From Phytophthora sp. 'mugwort' (lineage: Eukaryota > Oomycota > Peronosporomycetes > Peronosporales > Peronosporaceae): DNA of 64,000 nucleotides. Position numbers and translations under genes: made by a program. The notes under the pieces are model-generated. The model searched no databases, was not told the origin of the DNA, and was given only the letters and a program-made list of their open reading frames with translations. The number at the start of each line of letters is the position of its first letter. The first letter of the stretch is position 1. Below, piece after piece: positions 42,145 to 54,312 of this stretch. The stretch lies in contig JAUCEF010000006.1 of assembly GCA_033558025.1 (NCBI GenBank), positions 868,001 to 932,000 on the forward strand, written 5' to 3'.

Positions 42145-43656
42145 CTACATAGACGAATTGGGAAATGCCTTGAGAAAGCCTTTGCCAACGCTGTGCAAGA
42201 CGTCGGGCGCCGTCATTGAGCGCTGATGCTCGGCAAAAGCCAGAGACGAACTAAAACACACAAGCCAGTCAGACGTTGCTCCCTGTCAATGGAAATAAAG
42301 GTTACGGTAACAAACCTGGCGCGCGTCACAAGAGAACCTCCGTAGGCAGCAAGCAACAGCGGATTGCCCTTGAAGTCGTCCCTGAAAAACAGTACAGTAG
42401 CATTTTGCCAAGCAGAAGTGAGGGATCATTCCATTATGGCGATTCCACATTACAGATAGACATCAGGACGTACAGATCAGCATGCTTCGTCCACGCCGCA
42501 AATGTGCCAATGGCTCCAGAAAGAACCTACGCAGACACCAGCGGTTCGGTTAATATTCCAAGGTACCAGCAAACTTGCTAGAGGTCGAATGCAGTCGTAC
42601 ATCTCCTTGTCCACCGCATCGTCGCGGACACCCAAATTCATCGTTCTTCAAAGCTACATAATTCAGCCGCAAGGCAAATTAGCACGCATTTAAATCGCCG
42701 GACAAGCAAATCAGCTCGCTCTGTCAAGACGTTAAGCTCCCCCGTACTGATTGTGCCGTCCGTAAACGTATCGACATTTCCCTTCTGAATGACAACCAGG
42801 AATCCTAACCTGTGAACAAGCATAATGTAATGCATCAAAGAGTCACACGTTTCGGTATAGGAATAAAAACCGCCTCTCGCAACACATGAAGATACTTACG
42901 CTTCACTGAGCACGGCCGGCGAAATCTTCGCAGCTTGAGCGACATCAATGTCCGGCAGCAATCGCGCAGCGGCACACAGTCGTGCATACTCCATCTAATC
43001 ACCACATCGTCCGCTCTATCAATACCCACACAAGCACTCCACAACTCTGACCTGCGCCAGTACTTACTGCATTTGGCGTGAGAATTGCTTTTTTGTATCC
43101 CTTCACAATGTCCGGCTCCATACTGACGAGGAAAAGTGCGTCGCCGTCCAGAACCAGCGGCAGATTGGCCTCCTTGGCCTTAGCGATCACTTGTCGAGTG
43201 ATCTCTTGTACACTAGCGTCTCGTCCAAGTCCGGGGCCAATCACCAGCGTGTCTAGTCTCGGCAGCACCAACGCGATCTTCTCCACCGCCTCATCCAAGA
43301 CTTGAGCGCGCTTCGACCTCTCAAATGTCTCCAACGCCGCGTCCGAGCGCAGCAGAGGGTGCACGATCAGCTCCGGGCTGTAACTCTTAATAGGGATAGC
43401 GGCCTCCTCCACGCAGAACAGATGGCATAGATCCGCCCCAGTCTTGAGACTCGAGACGCCGGCGTAGAATGGAGCGCCAGTGTACTCAAACGATCCGCCA
43501 AGGATGCCCACACGGCCTGCAAAACCGCAATCTCAGTACCGTCAGGACCACGACCAGATAGAGAAAGACGTATAGCATCTACACACCTTGTTGGCCCTTG
43601 TGCCAGTGCGCCGCGAGTGGCGGGATCAAGCGCGATACCAACGAGCGCGTAGACAT
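42145..43656 (-). CDS. NAXD: ATP/ADP-dependent NAD(P)H-hydrate dehydratase
   Basis: Repairs damaged, hydrated NADH and NADPH. Eight exons on the minus strand: 43656-43587, 43516-43068, 42994-42900, 42809-42748, 42653-42601, 42526-42474, 42381-42316 and 42250-42145. All phases agree (954 nt, 317 aa). Landmarks in order are GRVGILGGSFEYTGAPF, KSYSPELIVHP, the anion-binding GPGLGRD, LDGDALFLV, LTPNAMEYARL, VVIQKGNVDTFTDG, the catalytic CPRRCGGQGD, VLSGAIGTFAAW, LLLAAYGGSLVTRA and the C-terminal HQRSMTAPDVL. Introns are 65-94 nt with GTRNGT or GTACGG-type donors. The N-terminus (STRSLVSRLIPPLAAHW) is basic and could be a mitochondrial presequence. The gene is divergent from the FadE-type gene with about 200 nt between starts. 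Confidence 0.9.
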
Positions 43657-43862
43657 TTGTTCACTTCGGCTTCAACTCGCTGCAACGTTGTGTGCACCAC
43701 ATAGTTCACGTCGGAATCTTGGAGAGCTCCAATGTGAGTACAAATTGGCCAATCACAATCGAGGACATGCCCTCTCACTTCAACGCCTTCGACTCGAGTC
43801 CACACTTCCGAATCGACGCGCTAGCCGACACAAGGATCTCCTCTATAACTCGAAGTCTTCTC

Positions 43863-46157
43863 ATGCTGTCCCCGGCGCTTCTCAAGAGCTCAACGCGTCT
43901 CGGTGGCCTGCGGCTCGTGACTGCCCGCTCGGCGCTGCCGGCCGTGCAGGTGCTGCACCAGACGCAGTCGCGCACATTCGTTTCCAAGCAGCTGTACAAG
44001 CTGGCCAAACGTGTGATGCCGCGCATGTCCAACACGGAGAAGGCGGCACTGGAAAGTGGTACCGTGGGCTTTGATCGCGACATCTTCTCGGGCACGCCGT
44101 CGCTGACCACGCTGGACAAGTACTCGGCGCAGCTCAGTGCCGAGGAGCAGGCCTTCATGGACAACGAGGTGCAACAGCTTTGCGAGATGATTGACGACTA
44201 TGGCGTCACCCGCGACCAGGACATGCCCCTTAAAGTCTGGCAGTTTGTCAAGGAGAAGGGTTTCCTGGGCATGATCATCCCCAAGCAGTACGGCGGCAAG
44301 CAGTTCAGCGCGCACGGCCACTCGGTCGTGATCACCAAGATTGCCACACGCAGCGCCACTGCCGCTGTTACTGTGTGTGTGCCCAACTCTCTTGGACCTG
44401 CTGAGCTGCTGCTCCGGTACGGAACCGAAGAGCAGAAGGACTATTTCCTGCCTGGTTTGGCTAACGGCAAGCACTTGCCCTGCTTCGGTCTCACGGGCCC
44501 GTCGTCGGGATCGGACGCTGCTGCCATGCGCGACACTGGCATTGTGTGCGAGCAGGACGGCGTATTGGGCATCCGAGCCACGTTTAACAAGCGCTACATC
44601 ACTCTGGCACCTGTTGCAACATGTGTGGGCTTGGCTGTTGACGTCAAGGACCCTCACGGACTCCTGAAGGGCAAGGGCAATCCGGGCATCACGGTGGCAC
44701 TGCTTGAGCGCAATCACCCCGGACTTCAGATGGGTAAGCGTCATGATACCATCTCAATCCCATTCATGAACGGCCCTGTGACTGGTCAGGACGTGTTCAT
44801 CCCGATGTCCAAGATCATCGGTGGCCAGGAGCGTGTTGGCTATGGCTGGAACATGCTTATGGATTGCCTGGCTGAAGGACGCTCCATCAGTCTACCGGCT
44901 TCAGCAGTTGCTGGTGCCAAGTTGTCTGTGAATGCTGTTGGTGCCTACGCTCGCATCCGCAAGCAGTTTAAAGTGCCCATTGCTAGTCTCGAGGGTATCC
45001 AGGAGCAGCTTGCTACTATGGGCAGCAATGCCTTCATCATGACAAGTGGCCAGCACATGGTGAACGCTATGATCAACCAGCACGAGCAGCCTGCCGTCAT
45101 TAGTGGCGTGTGCAAGCAGCAGATTACGGATCGTGGTCGTGATACGGTCATCCGTGCCATGGATGTCCTTGGTGGAGCCGGAATTTGCAAAGGTCCCAAC
45201 AACTTCCTTGCTAACATTTACACCTCGCTGCCTGTGGTGATCACAGTGGAAGGTGCGAACATTCTGACACGCTCGCTCATCATCTTCGGTCAGGGTCTCA
45301 CGCGTGCTCACCCGCACCTGTATGAGCTTATTAAGACGATCCAGCACGGTGACGACCTGGAAGGATTCAAGAAAGAGCTAGTGAAGCTGGTACAACACGG
45401 CGTTACGAACTCGGCGGGCTCGCTCAAGACGGCTGTCACACGCTCGCGCTTCAAAAAGCAAAGCAATCTGCTGCCTCACTACGAATCTCAGATGGACAAG
45501 TTGGCAAAGAACTTTGCTATGTGCGCAGATCTATCGCTGGTGCTTGGTGGCAAGCTCAAGTTTGCTGAAATGATCTCGGGTCGGTTTGCGGATGTGTTTT
45601 CGAGTCTCTACTTGGGATACTCGACGATGTGGTTCTACAAGAACAACCGTCATGTTGAGGGCATTGATGTGATTTTCGACTACGCTATGAGCCAGCTTTG
45701 CTACGAAGCGCAACAGGGCATCGTGGGTATTAGCAAGAACTTCCCTGTGCCTGGTGTTGGCCCAATCATGCGCGGATTATCGTTCCCATTCGGCCTGCCG
45801 TACGCTTCACCGTCGGACAAACAAATGCGCCAGGTTTCCGAGCTGATCTCCACCGACTCGGCCGTGCGTAACTTGCTGAGCGACAACGTGTTCGTATCGA
45901 AAGACCCGGAGGACCGCGTGGCACTTCTGAACGCGACGCTGCCCAAGGCTGTGAAAGCCGATCGCACGCTTACCGCATTGCGCAAGCAGAAGCGCAATGC
46001 TACGATTGACGAGCAGATGTTTATTGACGAAGTTGAAGCTGCACGCGAGGTAATCATCCAGGTGGACAGCTTTGATGGCCTTGGTGATGAGATCGGCAAG
46101 CCCAAGGACTACGTGCGCCCAGGCATGATCGGGAACATCTTCGACAAGAAGAACTAA
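43863..46157 (+). CDS. Acyl-CoA dehydrogenase, bacterial FadE type, mitochondrial
   Basis: 764 aa from the ATG at 43863. This start is chosen because it begins a mitochondrial-type presequence (LSPALLKSSTRLGGLRLVTA) and leaves a 206-nt spacer to NAXD; an in-frame ATG at 43692 would leave 35 nt. It catalyses the first step of beta-oxidation using FAD. Landmarks are the N-terminal domain (WQFVKEKGFLGMIIPKQYGG), the beta domain (CFGLTGPSSGSDAAAM), the DVFIPMSKIIGGQERVGYGW loop and VITVEGANILTRSLIIFGQG. The C-terminal extension is long (SLVLGGKLKFAEMISGRFAD, then an alpha-helical tail), as in Escherichia coli FadE (814 aa) rather than the 400-aa mitochondrial enzymes. A long antisense frame across it is a shadow. 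Bacterial affinity suggests old transfer, or a lineage-specific eukaryotic form. Confidence 0.9.
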   Translation: MLSPALLKSSTRLGGLRLVTARSALPAVQVLHQTQSRTFVSKQLYKLAKRVMPRMSNTEKAALESGTVGFDRDIFSGTPSLTTLDKYSAQLSAEEQAFMDNEVQQLCEMIDDYGVTRDQDMPLKVWQFVKEKGFLGMIIPKQYGGKQFSAHGHSVVITKIATRSATAAVTVCVPNSLGPAELLLRYGTEEQKDYFLPGLANGKHLPCFGLTGPSSGSDAAAMRDTGIVCEQDGVLGIRATFNKRYITLAPVATCVGLAVDVKDPHGLLKGKGNPGITVALLERNHPGLQMGKRHDTISIPFMNGPVTGQDVFIPMSKIIGGQERVGYGWNMLMDCLAEGRSISLPASAVAGAKLSVNAVGAYARIRKQFKVPIASLEGIQEQLATMGSNAFIMTSGQHMVNAMINQHEQPAVISGVCKQQITDRGRDTVIRAMDVLGGAGICKGPNNFLANIYTSLPVVITVEGANILTRSLIIFGQGLTRAHPHLYELIKTIQHGDDLEGFKKELVKLVQHGVTNSAGSLKTAVTRSRFKKQSNLLPHYESQMDKLAKNFAMCADLSLVLGGKLKFAEMISGRFADVFSSLYLGYSTMWFYKNNRHVEGIDVIFDYAMSQLCYEAQQGIVGISKNFPVPGVGPIMRGLSFPFGLPYASPSDKQMRQVSELISTDSAVRNLLSDNVFVSKDPEDRVALLNATLPKAVKADRTLTALRKQKRNATIDEQMFIDEVEAAREVIIQVDSFDGLGDEIGKPKDYVRPGMIGNIFDKKN

Positions 46158-46604
46158 GACGGTAAGGCGGTTGAAATGAACTACTAGTAGTAGTACTAGT
46201 GAAGGCCAAGAGACCGTGAGATTAGGAACTCTGACAGTAGGAGAAGACAGAAACCCCAAACGTCTAATGACAGTATCACGTTAGACGTGCAGTTCAGTTC
46301 GAAGTTACATAGTGTAAACAAGTTTGTGCCAGGAAGAAAAATCTGTATTCTGACGCATGTCGAGCATTGCATTCCATCCTAGCCAGGCGTTTATTACGTT
46401 GCCATCTTTCTTTTTAGGAAGTAGTATGATTTTCTCCTGGTAGGACTCGCCAGCGCCTAAAGAAAGGCTCAATGAATCCAAACAAAAATAGCGTCCAAGT
46501 TCGTCGTCGCCGCTGCGAACTGTAAAGTCCGCTTCATGTTATGATTTCAATTCTCTCCGACGAATTTCTGCAGTAATCAAAGCACAAAGTGTCAGATCAC
46601 AGGA
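46158..46604. other. Convergent intergenic gap
   Basis: About 450 nt between the stops of the FadE-type gene and MIC19, with no gene in it. Confidence 0.5.
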
Positions 46605-47300
46605 TCAACAAGCTCCTGTCGCTGGTGTACGCACCTCGGTGTTTTGCCGAGCACATCGCACGAAGGCGTCGGCCACTTCCTTGCACTTCAAGACGTCACC
46701 TTTCTGGTCTCTATAGCACTGCAAGCACGCCTCGCGCTCGGGCGAGCACTGCACGTCGCGAAGTGGCGCGCGGTACTTCTTCTTGTTGATATCGGCCACG
46801 AGCTGCTCCACGCGCTCGTTCTCGCGCTCCTCCTGCTCCTTAGCGCGCTGTGCCTGCTGCGCGAGACTGGACGCGCCGGTGGCCTCCAGCTTCTCGTGTT
46901 GCTGCTTGAGCTCCACCTCCATCTTCTTCCGGTAGTCATCAGCACCCTGTATCAACCAAGAGATCCGTCGTCAGTCAGCAGTTCGCAAAGTGATCCACCG
47001 ACGTCGTCGCACCTTGGCATAAGCCACCTGCAGCTGCTTCTTTATGGCCGCTTGCTGTCTGAGTAGTATATACGTCAGTAAATAGTAAGACTGCGTCAGG
47101 ATATTAATTTGTACCCCGTACTGCGCGTTGATGCCGACCGCCTGCTTTGCCGGGTTAGAGGCGTCCTGCGTGCCGTTGATTTGGTGGATAAGTGCCGGCG
47201 TGAGGCGAATCGAGGCCCGCGTCTCCGTCTCATGCTCGTCCTCCGGACGCAGTTCCGACGCCGCATCGGACGTCGCCAGGCGCGACTGCTTGGCGCCCAT
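46605..47300 (-). CDS. MIC19: MICOS subunit MIC19 (CHCHD3-like)
   Basis: Three exons, 47300-47122, 47058-47013 and 46946-46605 (introns 63 and 66 nt, phases 2 and 0), give 188 aa. The N-terminus MGAKQSRLA carries the N-myristoylation glycine usual in MIC19, followed by IRLTPALIHQING, similar to the conserved RLSENVI segment of animals. A coiled coil (about residues 75-140, KMEVELKQQHEKLEA, RAKEQEERENERVEQLV) leads to a C-terminal CHCH domain. Its cysteines have the CX10C-CX9C spacing (CYRDQKGDVLKC and CKEVADAFVRC) of CHCHD3. The protein acts at cristae junctions in the intermembrane space and is imported via Mia40. It is shorter than human MIC19 (227 aa), mostly in the coiled coil. Confidence 0.85.
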
Positions 47301-48306
47301 GCTGCTCTGGGGTCTGTATCTGCCAGCTCACGTCGGGCTCGCCGTGCTCTTTGAGCCGCAAATTTCGAGGAATGGGTTACCGAGGATGAACTCAGTATGC
47401 TTTTGAAAAGGTCACGTTTTCTGGTATGACGGGAGAAGGGAATGTATCCATCTGACGATCATATGGGGGTACCTTTGGTCGAGGCCCGGGAGAGGCTTGA
47501 CCTCGTATTAATGGTACCAGCACGTTGCCCACACCGGCAATATCGAGAGGAGCTCGAGAGCTCTGACCTTCAAAGCGTACACCAAACGGCTGCGTACGTG
47601 GCAAACTTTGGTTTCAATTTGAATTGTTGTGCACAGCAAGCAAATTGGGTGAAATTAATAAGATCGCGTGAGGCAGATGATGTCATGGACCGGGGGCCGT
47701 CAAAGCTGTTAAAGTTGCGTGAAGACCGGCGGCACGCTCGGTACACCACTGACACAGCGCCACCTCAGCAAGCGCGATACCATGAGCAAGAACGGTCACA
47801 TCAAAGATGGGGATTGATGCAGCATTGGCGGTAAGTCCGGCTTTGCGCTAAGGTAGGCCTTTGAAGTACATGTTTTGCATCCGAGCTCTTTGGCTGTGAA
47901 TCACCGCCGACTACAGCCAAAGCCTGCATATTTTGAGCCGATTCTGCAAAGCAATGCTCATTAATAAGCGAGCTCCACACCCTCAGGCTGCCGCGGCGCC
48001 TGCGTCATGAATCCATTTCACGCTCTTGTCTGCCGGGACTCTCCGACCGCTGGCATCATTCATCAAACCAACTGCTTCTCTCTGCAATTTAATTAACGTT
48101 TGGTCTTTCCAACTGCCCATTTCCAAGTCAAAACCATACAAACACACCCCTGCAATACTTTATACATATGTTCCTGTCCTCAGATTTTCTGCACGGTATC
48201 CGCCAAAGCCGAGCCAAACCACGAGTCCTCCGGGCGTTGTCGACGTGTCAATGCGCTCACAATCCAAGATCCCCTCGACGAAGTAGAACTCCTGATCGTC
48301 GCTATC
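47301..48306. other. Divergent intergenic region of MIC19 and CFA synthase
   Basis: 1 kb between two divergent starts. A frame at 47442-47834 lacks motifs and is not called. The frame of CFA synthase stays open upstream to 48100, but the added residues look like leader sequence. Confidence 0.45.
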
Positions 48307-49539
48307 ATGTCGGACAAGCAAAAGACCGCTTTAATCGCCGCCGCCGCCGTCACGGGCGTGACCGCAGGCTCGTACCTGCTGCGAGTGGCCATGCGGCCCG
48401 TGCTGCGCGCGCGCGCCGCCACGTTTTTTAAGAGCATGCTGGCGGACGCCGACATCATCATTGACCGCGACATCCGCGTGTACGACGAGGACATTTTCCT
48501 TGACTGGGTGCATCGCGGCATGCTGGCGATTGGCGAGTCCTACATGGCCAAGAAGTGGGACGCCATCATCCCGCTGGACGAGCTGCTCACCCGCTTGCTG
48601 TCGTTGCCCGCCGACAAGCGCCGCAAGATCTTCAAGGCCTGGAACGCCAAGTTTGTCGCATTAGGCGGCAAGATCTTCAACTACCAGTCGCCCTCTCGGG
48701 CTGGTATTGTCGGTGCTCATCACTATGACTTGGGCAACGACTTTTTCAAGCTCTGGCTTGACCCGTACATGCAGTACTCGTGTGCCTACTGGAAGGGCGT
48801 CGAGGACAGGCACGACCTGGATGCAGCACAACGCAACAAGCTGCATCTGATCGCCAAGAAGCTCAAGCTCGAGCCGGGCATGCGCGTGCTCGAGATCGGA
48901 TGCGGTTGGGGTGGCCTTGGCTGCTTTCTTGCCAAGGAGTACGGCGTGCACGTCACGGGCATCACCATCTCCAACGAGCAGCTCAAGGGTGCCCGCGAGT
49001 GGGCCAAGCGTGAGGGCGTCAGCGACCTCACCAGCTTTGAGTACTGCGACTACCGCAAGATGCACGGCCAGTTCGACCGTGTGGTCTCCATTGCCATGAT
49101 TGAGGCAGTCGGCTTTAAAAACCTGGACGAGTACTACAACGTGATTAAGCGCTGCCTGAAGGATGGCGGTCTTGCTCTGGTGCACGGTATCGCCGCCAAC
49201 CGCTCCATTGAGGTGCCGATCCAGCTCTGGATCCTCAAGTACATCTTTCCCAACGGCTTCCTGCCGTCCATTGCGCAGATGGTGACCTTTTCAGAGCGCA
49301 AACTTATTGTGGAGGACGTCCATAACCTAGGCCCAGACTATGACAAGACGCTCATGTGCTGGTACGAGCGCTTCCAGGACCACCTCAAGAAGGGCGACAT
49401 CGACCGCCCAGAGGTATTCTGCCGTATGTGGGACTTCTACCTGCAGTACTGCGCCGCCGGCTTCCGTGCGCGTACCATTCAGCTCGTGCAGATTGTCTTT
49501 TCTAAGAAGCGTCTGGAACGCTATGACGCCGTGAGATAA
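48307..49539 (+). CDS. cfa: Cyclopropane-fatty-acyl-phospholipid synthase
   Basis: 410 aa, no introns. Transfers a methylene group from S-adenosylmethionine to the double bond of unsaturated acyl chains in phospholipid. The N-terminus has a hydrophobic anchor (TALIAAAAVTGVTAGSYLLR), then the CFA N-terminal domain (ADADIIIDRDIRVYDEDIF, AIGESYMAKKWD). The binding motif AHHYDLGNDFFKLWLDPYMQ, the SAM loop VLEIGCGWGGLG, the ISNEQLKGA segment and the catalytic-Cys region YCAAGFRAR follow in order. The ATG at 48307 starts a canonical leader, and the family length is about 380. It is strongly similar to the bacterial enzymes (Escherichia coli Cfa) and highly GC-rich at third positions. The lack of introns and bacterial affinity suggest horizontal acquisition. 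Confidence 0.93.
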   Translation: MSDKQKTALIAAAAVTGVTAGSYLLRVAMRPVLRARAATFFKSMLADADIIIDRDIRVYDEDIFLDWVHRGMLAIGESYMAKKWDAIIPLDELLTRLLSLPADKRRKIFKAWNAKFVALGGKIFNYQSPSRAGIVGAHHYDLGNDFFKLWLDPYMQYSCAYWKGVEDRHDLDAAQRNKLHLIAKKLKLEPGMRVLEIGCGWGGLGCFLAKEYGVHVTGITISNEQLKGAREWAKREGVSDLTSFEYCDYRKMHGQFDRVVSIAMIEAVGFKNLDEYYNVIKRCLKDGGLALVHGIAANRSIEVPIQLWILKYIFPNGFLPSIAQMVTFSERKLIVEDVHNLGPDYDKTLMCWYERFQDHLKKGDIDRPEVFCRMWDFYLQYCAAGFRARTIQLVQIVFSKKRLERYDAVR

Positions 49540-50080
49540 ATCTGGGACTTTTGGTTCATCTCAGGTAAGCACCAGCTGCACCAGCAGCTCATTAAAGCTA
49601 TCGCTGGAGGTTCTGGCTATTGCAGGAAGAAAGCGAACGGTAGAAGAAAAAGATGGCATTGCCTGCCGCATAGGATACTACGTAGACAAGAGTATTGACT
49701 GTAGCTTAGGCAAACTCTTAAGAGAATCCAAGCAGGTTTGTGTTATAATGCTTCAAGCGTCCGGAGATACTGTAGTATTTCATTCACCAAGAGTTTGATG
49801 GAGAAACCGACACGAAATCCGTCCACGCTCAGCGAGTCGGTAGGTGAACTGCTGAAGCTCCATGGACAAGTAGACACAAACGCACGTTGACGAATAGATC
49901 GGCGGCTAAAAGCTACTGCAGCAATTGCAATAAGAGACCTTGATTATTTTGTTAAATAAAAAGTCATGCAATTCATTTTTGAATTGAAAGTTGAAGCTGC
50001 TGCGTTTGATGCATCAACAGCTTTTCATCCACATCAACGGATTGACACAACCGGATTTGCTTCTCTTATTGCACACGGTC
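49540..50080. other. Intergenic, tandem genes
   Basis: 540 nt between CFA synthase and the reductase gene. It is AT-rich near 49900-49980. No gene is seen; it holds the promoter of the downstream gene. Confidence 0.5.
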
Positions 50081-51246
<1,166 letters not shown>

Positions 51247-51807
51247 GGCAATGACATGTACTGATCAGAGCACATACTGTGGCAAGAAGTAGAACCTGAA
51301 AAATACGTTTGTATTTACCACAATGACAAGACAACGACTTCCTGAAACGGGTTTGTCTTCATAACACAGGGCAGCCTCCACGGCTCCTTTACAACACTTC
51401 ATCTCAAGTTTGCCGTGTCGTGCTTAAACTATGATCCTAAAAAAAAATGAAAATAATAACTGGCAACACCTGGAATGCCGTAATGAAACTTACGGGCGTG
51501 ATCATGTACTACAGCAGTATTACACGAGTGAACAGATACCATTCAACGGAAAATAAAAACGAGAAGATATTTCTGCATCCCAAGCTGCTATTCTAGTATT
51601 TGCAACGTTGGGATACACCAACCTCCGTCTTCAGTTGACAATTGAGACCCAAGATTCAGTTTGGCCGTAGTTGTTAAAATACCCAGGACGGTAGCACCTG
51701 GTACTGCTACGTTGAACATTTAATTTGTAGCTTGATTTTTCCGCATTACGAAAAATGCTCTTGTTTGTTTCGTCACGTTCCTATGGCCAATCCTTTCTCT
51801 ATCGGAT
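51247..51807. other. Convergent intergenic gap
   Basis: About 560 nt of AT-rich sequence between the reductase and the membrane protein gene. No gene is seen. Confidence 0.5.
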
Positions 51808-52856
51808 CTACCATTCCTGTCGTTCGCCCCGTAGTTGCTGCTGGCGACGTTCTTGTTCAATAGCATCGCGCACGACGACCTTGCCCACCACATAGACGCC
51901 GCTAGCCACCATCCCATAGATTGCGAATAGATACGATGCCACAACACTCGCTGCACCAATAAATCCGAGCACCACGAACGCTGTCGCACTGAGCGGATCC
52001 GGTTGATACGAGAACACCATGTTCACGAGCGAGAAGAAGAAGTAAAAGAGGGCGCCCAGTAACCCCGTCGTGAAGTTCATGACAGCCACAAACACCCAGT
52101 TGAGGACCATGCTCAACATGTCTTCATCTCGCGCCGTTAGCACCCGCATGATCATGTGGTAGAACGTCTGCTGCTGTGCGAACATCTTGCCCTTCTCAAA
52201 CGCGTTCCAGAATCTAGCGCGCACATCCGCCAGTCCGAAATCTGACCAAAGTCCCACGTACGATCGAGCTTTCTTCATTTTGTTTTCACGTTCCTGCTCC
52301 GTTCTCGCCACTTCGGCCGCCCATCTGTCGGCCACTGGCTGGCGTTGGTCCACCATCGACTTATACGGCTCACGGAAGCGCCAGAACCAGACTTTGGCCT
52401 CGTCAGCGTATGCCTGAGCCTCCGTATACTTGGCGTAGGCTTCATGGTACTCTGGCATGTTGGCAGCCTCCACGACCATGCCCTCGTATGTAGTCTTCAT
52501 CTCTGGGGTCACAGTGTGAAGGCCAGGAGCCAGTAGCATGAAGAAGAGACCGACGGCCCAGAGCACGAGCCCCACGCGAACCTTGGGGGACTTGAGGGCA
52601 CGTCTAGCCACAGCTCTGACCAGCGCGACGCCCGGATCCCCCTCTTCATTGGCATAGCGAGCGCGTTGAACGGCGTCGGAGTCTGGGGGGGAGGGATTGA
52701 TACATTCGGTAGACCAGCGATAATTAGTAAAGCAGAAGGTTACAAAGCAGAAATAAATGTGGCAGCATAGGCACGAGACGCAGACGCAGCAGATGCGACT
52801 GCAGAGAGCCATGTACCTGCCGCGTTGGCGCTAGGGTGACCGGGACGACGACGCAT
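51808..52856 (-). CDS. Unknown membrane protein
   Basis: Two exons, 52856-52817 and 52682-51808 (intron 134 nt, donor GTACAT, acceptor CCCCCAG, phase 1), give 304 aa. Four hydrophobic segments are visible: VGLVLWAVGLFFMLLAPGLH, MVLNWVFVAVMNFTTGLLGA with FYFFFSLVNMVFSYQ, AFVVLGFIGAASVVASYLFA, and VASGVYVVGKVVV. A long charged stretch between the first and second holds a likely coiled coil (YHEAYAKYTEAQAYADEAKV to EVARTEQERENKMKKARSY). I do not recognise the family. Without splicing, the frame would start inside the intron at 52812 with a cysteine-rich leader, which is less plausible. It is divergent from the EF-hand gene at 53009. Confidence 0.6.
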
Positions 52857-53008
52857 CTTGTCCTTTGGAGTTGCAGGATGATCCGCGAATCTGAAATGCC
52901 AGAATATTTAGTATGGGATGCAAGTTTAAAATTTACGCGTTTAGAAATTTCTGGAACGGACTTGAAGTTGATGTAGCCATGTTGCTATTTTGGCAGGGAT
53001 GACACCGC

Positions 53009-54312
53009 ATGGACGTCCTTGTCATCGACTTGGAAGACTCAAGCGGGTCGCCATTGATTCTAGAAAAACCCACAGCGATGAAGCAGAAGCAGTCAGACAT
53101 GTCGAAGGACTTCAGCGATGCCTTAAGCCGCGAGAAGCTGATGGCCAAGGGTCTTCCTCCACAACCTCGCGGCGACAGGGTAGTGCCTGGTGTCTCTGCA
53201 CACATGGCGAACGAAATCGTTTCCGAGGTGGACAGCCACAAGGCTACGAACTCTTTCAGTGCTGGTAGTAAGCAGATCCTAACACTCTCAAAGCGAAGCA
53301 GCAGTGCAGGCGTACAAAAGCAAACCGATCCGCCAATAACTGGACCTCCGAAACGCAGCAATAGCTCTGGTATGAACTCGATAACTGCAGCACAAGACGT
53401 CAAGGACTATCACGAAGATGCCAAAGGTCTTTTTGGTATTCTAGTGCAAACGCGTCGATGTGAAGAGCTGTGCGCGGGGCTTGGTCTTACATCGAGTGAT
53501 GTCCGTAAGATGAAGCGCAAGTATGACGACAACGACATGTATCATTCGTACGTTTCGTACCGTGTCTTCTCTTCACCCAATTAACGATACTGTGGGCTGA
53601 AAACAAACGGTATTGCTTGTTTGTTTTGCTTGACAGTGGCGAAATCACTCAAGCAGAGTTCTTCTTTATGCTAAACGAGGAGCGAAGGCCACTAACACTG
53701 GGCCTATTCAAGTTTGCTGACGTTCCGGAGTCGCAAAAGTTCTTGTCTTTCGACCAGTATTTGAATTGCGTTGTGAACTTTGCCGCTCTTACAAAGCCCG
53801 AACTCTATCAGTTCGTCTTCGATCTGTATGACGACGACCAGTCTGGCGCTCTAGATGAGCGTGAATTTGCCAAAATGAGTTTGGAACTTCAAAGCAAGCA
53901 GTTCCATTTCTCTGCAAATGTTGCTATGGCCATTAAAATACTCGAGGGAAAAGAAAATCGTGCTGCATTTGCCCCTGACGACGGACTGGTAGATTTCGAC
54001 GAGTTCATGAAATTTGCCAAAAATTTCCCGGTGGCCTTCTACCCGATCATGAACATGCAGAAGAATGTTCGAACGTCCACACTAGGCGAGTCTCGCTGGT
54101 CTCATATCACGGCCAATAAACTCAAAGTTCAAGAACTGGTAAGCTACATGCGTCGTCACCAAGGAGCGATACCGCAGCTTACCTTTTGGGAAAGTGTCGC
54201 AATTTTTTTCTCCAGCGAGAGATTTAACATTCGTAAGCGAGCTAGCGAGCTCTACGCCCTTGAGCTCGCACAACATCGTCGTCTGAGTATCGAAGAGGTC
54301 GACGTGGATTAA
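53009..54312 (+). CDS. EF-hand domain protein, paralog a
   Basis: Two exons, 53009-53547 and 53637-54312 (89-nt intron, donor GTACGT, phase 2), give 404 aa. The N-terminal 130 residues are low-complexity and charged. A conserved region begins with GLFGILVQTRRCEELCAGLG and TSSDVRKMKRKYDDND, then TQAEFFFMLNEERRPLTLGL. A canonical EF-hand loop (FDLYDDDQSGALDEREF) lies at about residues 240-256, and a second acidic loop (APDDGLVDFDEFMKF) follows. The end has FYPIMNMQKNVRTSTLGESR and a lipid- or membrane-contacting-looking helix (FWESVAIFFSS). Calcium binding is likely from the loop; the role is unknown. Its stop codon overlaps that of the convergent paralog b. Confidence 0.75.

Noticed and set aside
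43890..44744. 284-aa frame antisense to the FadE-type gene
   Set aside because: It has no motifs and its composition (His/Arg/Ala-rich) is that of a shadow of a GC3-rich gene on the other strand.
47442..47834. 130-aa gene between MIC19 and CFA synthase
   Set aside because: Composition and lack of motifs do not support it; no splice or start context.
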